From positions 1 to 26,366 of the forward strand of contig NW_013654391.1 in assembly GCF_000499385.1 (NCBI RefSeq): a stretch of DNA of 26,366 nt, in the 5' to 3' direction. Under the pieces are notes generated by a model. The model was not told where the DNA came from and made no database searches. It saw nothing but the letters and a program-made list of their open reading frames with translations. The translations under genes and the position numbers were made by a program. Source of the DNA: Eimeria necatrix (lineage: Eukaryota; Apicomplexa; Conoidasida; Eucoccidiorida; Eimeriidae). Shown here one piece after another: positions 1 through 9,705 of this stretch (position 1 is the stretch's first letter; each line of letters begins with the position of its first letter).

Positions 1-105
1 CAGGGTGGGTGTGCGTGCGGGTGGGTGGGTGTTTGGGTGGATGGGTGTTTGGATGGGTGGGTGGCGCCCCTGTGCCTCCTCCGGTGGTGTGTGAGTTTAT
101 ATTGT
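1..105 (+). repeat. G/T-rich simple sequence with G-quadruplex motif
   Basis: The + strand is made almost only of G and T, in short variants of GGGTG, GTTTGGG and GGATGGG. Four GGG runs at 19-21, 23-25, 27-29 and 35-37, separated by loops of 1, 1 and 5 bases, meet the usual G-quadruplex pattern, and more GGG runs follow to about position 61. It is not the coccidian telomere repeat (TTTAGGG). The G-rich strand also faces the wrong way for a left chromosome end, where the + strand should be C-rich. I read it as internal low-complexity DNA. Confidence 0.8.
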
Positions 106-919
106 TACATTATGAGAGCATAGCTCAGTGGAGTTTGATTGTAACTGCGATGTATATGGTTCGTCTTCTTTCCCGCCAATTGCTTCAACTTCTTCACAGG
201 TATATTTTGAAAGCCTTCATTTCTTTGATTTGAAATGTGTGCTATGCTTGCTTACCTCCGTCAGCAGGCAACTTAAATAGTCCGAGAAATTGATGCAGTT
301 TGAATTATGCACTTGCAAGAGATTGCTTCTACCTGCCCTTTTGATGTCTTCACAGTTTGCTCTTCTTGCAGTGATCACGAGAGTTTGTTTGACATTCTTA
401 CCTATGCTTGTGTGGCCTGCCGCCATTCCAGTGTTCTTGGACACAGCTGAAACTCAGGAGACTGATGGGCTGTTCTGTTGCAACTTGTTCTTTGAGTCTT
501 CAGACATGTCTTTTGAGTTGGTTTGTCTGCTGGTGCCCCGAGTTTGTCGGAGCTAAGGGTATCGTGGAAACCATGTACTTTCTGTCAAAAGGCTGTAGGA
601 TTGGTATAAATAAGGAACCTTAGCCATATGGGTGAGGCAATTAAATAAGGTGCCATGGCATTTTTCTGTCAGCCCTCTGAATACACTGGCGAGCTTGAAT
701 ATGTCAGTCTTGCAATTATATTTTGTTTCTTTGGTGCCGCCTAACGGATATCGCAGCTGATGCTTATGTTATCCTAAATAATGCCTTAACCCCTCAATCA
801 AAAGGAGGTACGCTAGCGGAAAACAGCAAGTTGTATCTGATTATGTGGAAGTGGTGCTGAACTTCACCACGTATGCGTAGTGCGATTCCGGTCACTGGAG
901 AGCCCTGGCCATGTCAGCC

Positions 920-1311
920 CTGGCCATGTATAGGTGCATTCTAAGCAGGCCCGCGTCTACAGCTGCAGAACGGATGTGTTTTACGTAACATCTTGCATTC
1001 TTAATGCTTTCCCTGCGGATTGTGAGGTCTCTTGGTACGTGCATGCAACTTGCTAGTGTGGTCGACTCTTAGAACAGCGGACAGCATTTAGTCACATGTA
1101 GGCGGCGCTGAACGTTAGCATTTATGGGAACTGAGGTTCTGGTTACAACGCAACCATGTCCATATTCAGGTAAAATCAAATTAGGCCCGCTTCTACAGAA
1201 AAAGAAAGTAAGTGTTTTACTGGAAATCGTGCAATCTTCAAAGCTTTCCCGAGACACCGTAGTGTCCTGTGGGCAAGTATATGCAACTTGCCATTGTGAT
1301 TCACTCTAGAT
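920..1311. repeat. Diverged direct tandem duplication, period about 237 bp
   Basis: Copy 1 (about 920-1073) and copy 2 (about 1155-1310) align over their length with many substitutions and small indels. Anchors are GGCCCGC at 948 and 1184, followed in both by TCTACAG; GTGTTTTAC in the middle; GCTTTCCC; and TGCAACTTGC at 1044 and 1282 followed by a related block ending in TAGA. The anchor offsets are 236 and 238 bases. The period is not a multiple of three throughout and neither copy keeps a shared reading frame, so this looks like an old non-coding duplication. A separate 15-bp tandem repeat (AGCCCTGGCCATGT motif) lies at about 901-929. Confidence 0.7.
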
Positions 1312-1481
1312 TGTACATCGTCCTTACTATGCTTTCTCACTCTTCCACTATAGCGCTGCTTTATGTTGCAGCTTGCAGGGCTGAATTGAATCGGGTCTTC
1401 CTTGATCCTTAGGACGCTTCGTTTTGGTCACTTTTTCCGCTGGCATCTTCCAATAGTGCAGCAGAAGTTCGTGGATTGCCG
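1124..1481 (+). CDS. Possible small two-exon coding start, unrecognised
   Basis: This is a speculative model. An ATG at 1124 opens 28 codons (MGTEVLVTTQ at the start, a QKKK end) up to a GTAAGT donor at 1208, in phase 0. A possible next exon, 1413-1481 (23 codons), has a pyrimidine-rich TAG acceptor before it and a GTAAGT donor after it, also phase 0. No homology is recognised. Against it: the ATG-to-donor segment overlaps copy 2 of the 237-bp duplication, and copy 1 does not keep the donor or the frame. GTAAGT hexamers are also expected several times by chance per strand. Treat this as a weak candidate only. Confidence 0.1.
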
Positions 1482-4400
1482 GTAAGTTGCGTCCTTGATC
1501 AGAAGTGAGCACTTCAGGTGCAAATAAGGAAAACATAACTGCTGGACGTGGCGATGCGCACTTCCTCGTGTGGGAGCTGTTGCGCTTGTTACATCACATC
1601 TCAGTGCTTTATAAGTGCGCTCGAATGACGGAGGCTTCTAAATTCAAGGCAAGACGGTTGTGCTCGCTTTTGCGAATGTCCTGCGCCTCACTTCACTAAC
1701 TGCACTGTCTTTTGAACAATTCATTGCTCATTTTGCACAGTTCAGTTGATTCTGTGGGCTGCTTTTTGTCTGCCTACTGTGTGCTTCTTAGCCTACGCTT
1801 TTGTTTTTTTGGCATTCCCAAGACCCAAGGCTGGCGCTTGTATAACTTGAAGGCCCCGAGTTAGCGACTGCCAGGCGGCATGCGTGAGACATGCAAAGAA
1901 TAGATGCTTTCGTTCATAGGACGATACAATGCATTGCAAATGCCATGTGAAGACTTTGTCAAACTCCAATCACACTAGTAGGCGGCATGTTTGCTCTGAT
2001 AGGACATGCTTCCGCGCGTACTAGGACTCCGTTACGTATGTTATCTTAGAGGTATTTGGGTTCATACAGTTTTTTCTCGGCGTAGTTCATTCGACACTTT
2101 TGGTTTTTCTTTGTGTGCTTGTCCAGTAATTCTTCGGAGGGCTGCAAAGCTGCAGCAAGCAGAGCTTCATGGGCCTTTCTCTGTGTATTTTGTTAGTTCT
2201 CAAAATACCGTGGCTGAACCTTACATAATTGTAGATGCAGTGCGTCTTGGACCATCTTGTGGTATGCCAGGCATGAACTGCGGGGCAACGTTTGCTCACG
2301 ACGCCACCGATACTAATGCAATGGCGGGCTCTAGATGGGCAGGCTTCAACGCGTGCGGACAGTGGGTTACATACGCCATTCTACAGTATTGAAATATTTA
2401 TCTGGTTACATCCAGATGAGGCTTTTGTACATAGTTGCATATGGTCAGCGAAGTTGAGTTCACTTTGAATTTTTCCTTGCTGCTTACCCGTTGTTTCTTT
2501 CTAGCGTACTTTGGCTCGCGGTGATTTGATCTGTCTCTTTGTGAGCTGAAAATTGCAAAGCTGACGCTTACTTCAGTAAAATTGTCATGTGATTATTAGT
2601 AACAGGGCCTACACATAGTGCGCAGCAGTACGCAGGCCTGGATCAACTGGATGCGGCTATGCAAGTTGGTACTCAAAGCAGGAGTAGTTGGTCTCTGCAC
2701 GCAAGCATACTCAAAAGGAAGACCGGAGAAGCCTTTGCATAGGCGGTGCGAAGGCTGCGTTCCCGTCAGTCACACTTGTCCAATGTATTGTACTGCAGTT
2801 TAGGTGCGGCGCTTTTGGCAGGTCCAGCTGCTCATATGGCGCGATTGTCCTAGCTGCAGGCGTCCACTTACAAAGAAAGTGTGCGTCACTTCAATGCACA
2901 GTTTTCGATGTTTATTGTAGTAGTAGTTGGACTTTTTAGACTTGTGGCTGTGTCGTCTCAGTGTAGCTCAGTCGGCATTGTTGACTACTCCGTAGGCGTT
3001 TTCCCCGTTTTCTGTCGTGGTGTTTGACACTGTCAGCATGCACAACTCAGTTGGCCCAGTAGCTTGCCTTTTCGTTTGCGGGGGCTTGATGTCCTTGCTT
3101 GTTCGCTCTTCACAAACGTGGGACCTGACGCCGGCCTTATTGTGCATGTCGTGTCGCCGATCGACACAAAACGTTTTGTGCACGGTAGTGCGCAGAATCT
3201 GATCACTTGGATGTGGTGATTCACGGCGTGGCTTATGGTGCCTGTACTTTGTATTATAGTCCTACTGGTGGGCCATACGTGTGCTCTCATAGTGTAGGAT
3301 TCTACATACACGGAAAACCGCTTGTGCTCACTTTTTTGCAGTCTTCGAAGTTGCTTTTGTCCAGCTGCGTTTTTCTAGCTGTATATGCGCTTTAGACGCT
3401 TCGCGGGTATTTTTCTGTGCGTTTTCGCCTCGCTTTTGCAGCATGTAGTGAGTTAAGATAGAGAGTGATTTATGGCACTTCTTAATGCAATTTTTATGTC
3501 CTTGGTTGGTACTGCACGAATGTCCAGGGTGGACTTCATTTCGACTTGAATGCATGTGGTCTTCATCAACAGGAAGTACGTTGGACGTAAAATGAGAAGC
3601 ATAGTTGAAGACGCATATGCGTTCTCTGGTTAACACGACGTCAGCGCACTGCAACCAGGAGGTAAAAGTTGGTAAAACAGAAGCGGGAATGCAGTGCAGC
3701 GCGCAAGATAGCTGCAGCCACTAAGCGAAGACAGTACTTTCAATCAGAAGGTAAGCTCTTCAAGGCCACGTTTTTCTACTAACGCGACGTTGGTTGTGCT
3801 TGCTCCCATGTAATCCCGGCACTTGCTCTGTTTAACCCGGCTTCTCGAGCTCTTATTGGTTCGCTTTGCCGCCAAGAATTATCGCGCCTCCGTATTTTCG
3901 CTCGTTCCCATTTTCGTTTTTCATTTTGCATAGAGTTTTCCTCACCTGAGTTGTGGTTGGTTGTCGCTTGTCGGGCACCAGTGTCGAGGCTCACGACTTA
4001 TTGTCCTAAATGCCTTCAGCTCTGAATCGACAGGAGGCGGCCTACCCTCGAACGCCACCATGGTTCTTGGCCACATAAATGTGCAATGAACTGTGGCGCA
4101 CGTGGCCACTGTACTTTTTGTTAGAGAACTGCCGAACTCTAAAACTTCAGCAACTTCTCTAGTTGAACTGACTTCTTATGCTTTGCTGCATTTTTCGAGC
4201 ATGACCTAGTAAATTTTGTATCGTTTCTTGTGTGCACGCATTACTTTGTTGTAGCACTGCAGAGCGGCAGCTTGTATTACTGCGTTGGAATACCGAGACT
4301 ATTTGGCGACCATCCATGACCAATTGGCTTGTTTGTCCCCAGATGGCTCACAAGTGTAGTGGCTGGCAATCGTTTTATCGTGGACGTCAGATGTATGTGG

Positions 4401-5756
4401 TCAAATGTTGACGCATTATGCATGACGCAGAAATTCAAAGGCGGTGATGCGGAAACGATAATAGCCTACAGATCGCATGGCAGGTGCAGTAGCTGTCAGA
4501 TCGCAAACTCCATTTCAGCCGCACCCTTTTCCCTTTCCAATGCCTCCAAATGCATCACCTGTTCCATGTAACTTAATGCAGATGGAATCTAATGTAGCCC
4601 ACCAGCATATTGTGCATGCTCCACAAATCACAGTATGGGATCGGTTTCCAGCCACTGGCTGTTCTACTTGCCGCTGGTCTGAGTTACCTCAGAGCGGCGT
4701 GGACTGTCTTTCTCCGAAAGAAAGAAAAAGATATTTGTGTTATGTCAAACAGTCCAGGCCCTCACCTCTGCCCTTACTGCTTGTCCTCGTGCCTTCCAGT
4801 GCAGCTCCTTCCAGTGCTATTTCCTGTTGTGTCACCTTGGCACACTGCTCACCAGGTACTACCGCCCTGTCGTTCTGTGCGTTTTCACGGTGGTTTCCAG
4901 AGCTTCGGCATAGTTTATGCCCTCCTTAGCTTTAGTGGGTTTTGCTGGTTTGTAATGTGAGCGTATGCTTGGCGGGAAGAATGTTGCCACAGCCCAGCAC
5001 AAACGCCCAAGCTTTGCGCTAGTTATTTTCCTTTTGTTGTTTATCCGTGAAGCTCATGTTTATGCTGGTGATTCGTTCACCTTGCGGGGCATCAACGCTC
5101 TTGGTGCATTGCGGAATAATTGCCACTGCTCATCACTTCTTCTCGTGTAGTCGTAGGGTGGTTTTCAGAATTTCCGGATAGACCACACGCAACTTAGGGT
5201 GAGATATTGTCCTCCAGCCTTTGGTTGTCTTATCGAGGTTGGCTGTAAGTTGTTGCATGGTCCCTCGATATGCCACAACCGTAGTGGAGGCACCAATTTG
5301 CTGATTTTTGGCAGTTTATATTCATACTACTCAACCATACGGGTTGCGGCACCTCGATGTTGTTGATGCAGGACTCACCAGTTGTTAACTAAGTTTTGTG
5401 CTTTTGGGCCACACAGGTTCAAAGTTTGTATCGCCTTAACGCTTGCAGTTGCGAGGTGAGTTTCAGAGTTTCGACATGCTACACAACTGGCAGTGTAGGA
5501 TCGCGCAGGGCTCTGATGTGGCGCAATTCGAAATACACAGACGTTTTTTCTGCTCTGGCTGTGCTGTCAGAGTCGTCATGGATTTAAGTGCGTGCAAGTG
5601 CACAGCCTGGATGCTGACATCAAACCACGAAAGATACTATAAATTGTCAGGCGTTTTTTATTTGTTCAGTCTGAGCAATGGCGTGGCCTTGCCTAAATTT
5701 TCCCCTCAGGCACGCCCTGTCATGTGGCGGCTGAAATCATTTGTTGTTAAGCTTTC

Positions 5757-6697
5757 ATGGCTCAGTGTAGTGCGTTGCATCGTGACGAAGCGTCTTCGCG
5801 TGCAAGCCATAGGAGACCCGTGATCCGACGAACCTCTAAAGGTAGAATTGTTCTAAGCATTTCGTTAATCCCAGTAAGTGAGTGACTTTCTTTGCGTTGA
5901 ATGTCGCAATGGCGGCTTTCCTTATTTGTTCCGCATGCATTGAGGTTTCTTCTCTAATAGATGCGCTGTTCACCGTCCCTTTTCTGAATATTCTGGACAG
6001 GAACTGAATTTATTTTTAACTTCCTGTTAAACTTTCCGCATGCCATTATCTCCTTCCAGTGGAACACCCTGAGCTTTCTTAGCTAGAGTGCACTGCGCAT
6101 CTAGTCAGCTCGCATCACCAGTACCGTGCCCCTGTGCTTGGGGCAGCAAGGACCGTTGTAGCCCTGTTACCATCAAACACAGAGAGACGACAAAGAGCAA
6201 GGGCAGTCTCTATATGCTAAAACGCCCAGTTCTCATGGAATTTGTTTCAAAGTAGTAGCAGGTATTTCAGACGGGCTTCAAGAGGTAAAAACTAGGGCAT
6301 TAGCTGCATGCTTTGTCGTGTCGTTTATTTGTCTCTGGATCTCTCTTCTGAACGCTTTCTAGGTGTTGCTTTTCTTTGTTTGCACATTTTTACCCACAAT
6401 CATATTCTTTGTTTCCCTGTTTTTTCCTCTCGCAAGTTCTTCCCCTATGTTCTGTAGCACGAGGGAACGAACGAGCTACTTTGTTACAGTTGTAAATTAT
6501 TAACGTGTTTTGATATTACTTATCATTTCGGGTAACTTTTGCAGGTGACCATTGCAGCAGCTGCCCTTGATTGCGGTTCAGCAGGAGACAATCTACAGCA
6601 GCGGGCATTTGCCCGTTTGCCCCTTCCCTTCCGCTTCGCGGTTTTTCTGCTGGAGCAAGAGTTGCCTATTAGAAGTTTACTCCCTATTTTGGTTTAG
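5757..6697 (+). CDS. Possible three-exon small gene, unrecognised product
   Basis: This is the best candidate in the left third. Exon 1 (5757-5873) starts at ATG in an ATGGC context and gives 39 codons (MAQCSALHRD at the start), ending at the strong donor GTAAGTGAG. Exon 2 (6162-6284) follows a TTGTAG acceptor and gives 41 codons (end AGISDGLQE), closing at donor GTAAAA. Exon 3 (6545-6697) follows an ATTTCGGGTAACTTTTGCAG acceptor and gives 50 codons (VTIAAAALDCG at the start) to TAG. All junctions are phase 0, giving 130 residues with an Arg-rich N-terminus and a hydrophobic C-terminal part. No domain is recognised. Weak points are that the acceptor of exon 2 has a poor pyrimidine tract, that two other frames are also open across 6080-6250, and that the exons are too short to be significant on length. 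Confidence 0.25.
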
Positions 6698-8873
6698 TCT
6701 GTAAAAAATGGCACATGGTTTCAACCTTTCTACCTGCTTGCAGTGCAGCCTGCCGGTGAGAGCGTTGCACAATAGGTATGTGACATCAGGAAGACGAAAC
6801 GCTCCCGCGATGTGTGGCCCAATTCGACAACTGTAGATATTGGTGCTTTTTCACCTATCGGACAACACAGGCTTTTAAAACGCTCGTGCCACGTCCAGTC
6901 TGAGAGCTGATGCTTCTCGTACAACGGCCTTTATGTCTGCAGCGTGGCCCAGCATCGCTGCAAAAGGTTGACGGCTTCTTCGTAACCATCAAATGCTTCG
7001 AGATGCCCATTGGTGCTTTGGAGGACAATTGACTAGAACTCAGTCATCTGGAGTTAAAGACTTGCGTCGCTTGTCTTGCAGGAAATTCGGCTTGTCCGCT
7101 AAGAGAAACTCTTGTTTCTTCCCTCCAAACTTGTTTCAGCGCTGTAGAGTATTTTGCGGATTTAGATGAAGTTGTAAGAACGAAAATATCCAGATGAACA
7201 ACATTCTACGTAATGACACCTGAGAGTGGATTGGCAAAGCTTGCGTTGGATGTCGCTGCGATTCTTCCTATGACTCATTCACGGTCCTTTTTTGATTTCG
7301 ATCCAATCCAAAATTTGTCCAGTCGTGACGGCACCGGCAGCGGCGAAGTCCCAATTCTACGCTGAAGATCACATCACCGCATCATTCGTACTTCGAAAAT
7401 GAAGAACATCAGAATCTGCTCTGCAGGGGTACTCCGCAGTGCTACGAGTTTTGCTATCGTCCGCTTCTACTGCTGCAACTACACCGACTGCCGCTATTTT
7501 TGTTTTAGAGCCGGCTGTAAGCGGCATGTGCTCTACCAAAAAGTGATGCAACTGCTTTGCTTAGTGGCTTTTTGGAGCCGATGTATGTCGTGGTAAGAAG
7601 GGGGTTTATCCATCGGCTTCAAGTGTTTCCTAGGGTCCTTGTGGGTGCTGTTACACTCGATCTGTTGGTTCCCGCTCCATATGCATCCAACAGCGTTCCA
7701 TATGCGATTATAATGCCATTAAGCACGCACCACAGCTTTACCCACATTTTGGAAACCACTGTCGCCAGACGACTTCAGCAGAGTTTGGCTTTTGCAGAAC
7801 CGTCCAAGCCTCGAATCTCGACCCACTGCACAGCCGTCTGTGGAAAGAATATTATTAGTTTTGTTTCAACTTCTCAAATTTCAAGGAACACAAAGCTAGC
7901 GGTCCAGCGAAAGGCTGATCTCCAGCAACTTGCCTAACATCTTTGGCCTGTCTGAACCTTTCGAGACCGTCCGCCAACCAAGAAAGTCATAAGCAGGCGG
8001 TAAGCCTCTTGAGAAAAATTCGGTATGTCGGCAAAGATACATGGTTCCTCCGACCTTCAAGAGCGAGCGTACTGCTACATGCAGTACTATAACGGGATGG
8101 CGCTGGGGCAAAAACACCCCCACAAAATTAACTTGCTTATTTTGGCAATAGGTGAATTCTAGATAAAGCGCAGCGTTGAGTGGAGCAATATTTACATTGA
8201 ATAGTACAAGATGTACAGACTGCATGAAGGCGAACATAAGCTGCTTGCTGTACAAGTGAAAGCCTTCACGACCAGATCGCGGCTGTGCTTTACTGGTGGA
8301 GATGTGGTCTGGCGAGTTCTGCACTCTCCATGCGACAAAGAGTGCGTCAGTGTATCCACATGAGGAAGTTCTGTTTCCTGTTTTACTCTAAAACGCCCGG
8401 TTGATGGAAACGCAAGGCACCCATAGGAGGGGCAAACGTAGGTGCATTGAGTACTCTGCTACCTAGAAAAACAATTGAAAAGGCTACGCTACTACGCGAT
8501 GTCACCACTTAGCATACGCGGAGCGCGACCCACGGGAGGCTGCGCATAATTTTTTATACTCATGGGATGCGAACAACATACAAGGAAAAATTCGTCCCCG
8601 GCAGTCCGGGAGAGAGACATGAAAATACAATAACTGGGATTGGGCTGGGGTAAGGCCCTCTTTCTGGTGCTGGAACGAACAGGAGGTTAAGCAACTGGAC
8701 TAAACAGCTTCCTAAGCAGAGCGGTCTACAGCAGCTCCCGTTCCGTAGCAGTAATGATAGGGAAACTGGCGCCGTACTCGCGCGGAGAAGGCTGAGACCG
8801 AGCATTCGAATTCATGTTTCGCTATCATTCGTGGATTGCGAGAAAGCGTGAATAGACAGAACTGCCTGCGTCG
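6698..8873. other. No gene seen
   Basis: Only short frames occur. Those at 7557-7937 (+, 126 codons), 7896-8324 (-, 142 codons, opened by a non-ATG codon) and 6730-6924 (-) have no recognisable domain, no convincing ATG context and no homology I can name. The T-richness of the + strand fades near 7-8 kb, after which A and T look balanced. No RNA gene was seen. Confidence 0.5.
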
Positions 8874-8900
8874 CGCCTAGAGCCCTAGAGCCTCTAGGCG
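8874..8900. other. Inverted repeat, 9-bp arms and 9-base loop
   Basis: CGCCTAGAG at 8874-8882 is the exact reverse complement of CTCTAGGCG at 8892-8900, so a 9-bp stem with a 9-base loop can form. It overlaps the left edge of the 221-bp direct duplication. The matching place in the second copy (9104 onward) keeps CCCTAG and GCCTCTA but not the full stem. No U-run follows, and bacterial-type terminators would not apply here. Function is unknown. Confidence 0.6.
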
Positions 8901-9281
8901 AATGTCAGGTGAATTGGGAGGAACATGCTTTTCCGTCGCGCTCATTTTCTAGTTTCCTATTCAAGCTCCATCTGAATTTTAAAAGATTCCCTTTTCAGTC
9001 GCTCATATCGTCCAGCAGGTTTTGGAGTTCTACGGGGTGCCATTGAAATGGACTCTCCCAGTGACTTCCTCAACAAACCTGCAAGCGGACCTCTGGAATA
9101 TTGCCCTAGGGCCTCTACGCAATTGTCGGCTGAGCTCAAAAGAATACATTTTTCCATCGCGCTCATTTTCTAGTTTTCTGTTTCAGCTTCATCTGAAAAA
9201 AGTTTCCGTGTTCAGTCCGTGTATCATCCAGCAGGTTTTGGAGCTCTACAAGGTGCCACTGATACGGACTGTCCGAGTGGC
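8883..9281. repeat. Diverged direct tandem duplication, period about 216-221 bp
   Basis: Copy 1 (8883-9065) and copy 2 (9104-9281) share an ordered series of blocks: CCCTAG at the left edge (offset 221), GCGCTCATTTTCTAGTTT at 8938 and 9159 (offset 221), TCCAGCAGGTTTTGGAG at 9011 and 9227 (offset 216), and a GGTGCCA-TGA-GGACT block near the end. Indels between the anchors break any common frame, so the duplication is probably non-coding although a frame at 9022-9291 runs across it. It lies about 425 bases upstream of the start of the 651-codon gene. Confidence 0.85.
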
Positions 9282-9705
9282 TAAGTGCTGAGAGGCAAGT
9301 AAGCCAATCTGCAGAAAACAGTGGATCATGTACATTCAGGCTGGTATATTGCGTTAGTGTCTACTTGACTGCATTGGCGAATCAGATCGATGCGCTACGC
9401 CTGGGGCTGCCTGGGGGCGTACTGTACCGCCATCCGGATTTTTTCACCTTTTGCTATACATTAGGCTGTTTTTTGCAATTTTGCTTTTTGTATAGGCATG
9501 CAATTTCTATGCTGGGGACGGCAAATTTGCAGCAACACTGAGCAACATTATGCACAAAGATTGGATGCCCGCTCCATAGCATGGACTGTGCTTTGCCAAA
9601 TTGCGCATCCTGCCTTCTGTTACGAGAGCAGTTTACCTGAAAAACTGTCTTTCAAGTATTCTGGTACATGTGGGGTGCCAACAGGACAGAGTCACTCTGC
9701 GGAAC
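9282..9705 (+). promoter_or_regulatory. Leader region of the 651-codon gene, with an acceptor-like tract
   Basis: This is the stretch between the diverged repeat and the chosen ATG at 9706. At about 9468-9493 a long T-rich tract ends in TAG, which would make a strong splice acceptor, so the transcript may carry a spliced 5' untranslated exon. Just after it an upstream ATG at 9498 opens a 161-codon frame that overlaps the main gene in another frame (to 9983). No core promoter motif can be named with confidence for coccidia. Confidence 0.25.

Larger units (their letters stand above)
106..5756. other. No proven gene; T-rich + strand with scattered splice-like signals
   Basis: No open frame here has recognisable homology. 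The + strand is visibly T-rich and A-poor (for example 1741-1860 and 2461-2580), the same bias seen in the sense strand of the Ste24-type introns in this window. Pyrimidine tracts followed by CAG or TAG recur (near 371, 1371, 1735, 3440). The longest frames are 2006-2392 (128 codons) and 4477-4929 (150 codons), both on +. Both are within the length expected by chance and neither has a clear domain. The stretch could be intergenic, UTR or the introns of a + strand gene. Confidence 0.5.

Noticed and set aside
2006..2392. 128-codon + frame with several Cys and Trp
   Set aside because: Length is within chance, no domain is recognised and there is no convincing start context.
3328..3654. 108-codon minus frame rich in Lys, Asn and Thr
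   Set aside because: It opens with a non-ATG codon; the composition follows from the A-rich minus strand.
4477..4929. 150-codon + frame, Pro/Cys-rich
   Set aside because: About two frames of this length are expected by chance in the window; no homology or splice support.
4880..5490. Three loosely similar blocks around TTTCAGAGTTTCG (near 4890, 5160 and 5455)
   Set aside because: Similarity is limited to about 35 bases with uneven spacing; not convincing as a repeat array.
6080..6254. Two other open frames across the proposed exon 2, one after CTTTCTTAG and one containing MLKRPVLMEF
   Set aside because: Neither reaches a usable splice donor before a stop, unlike the frame chosen for the three-exon model.
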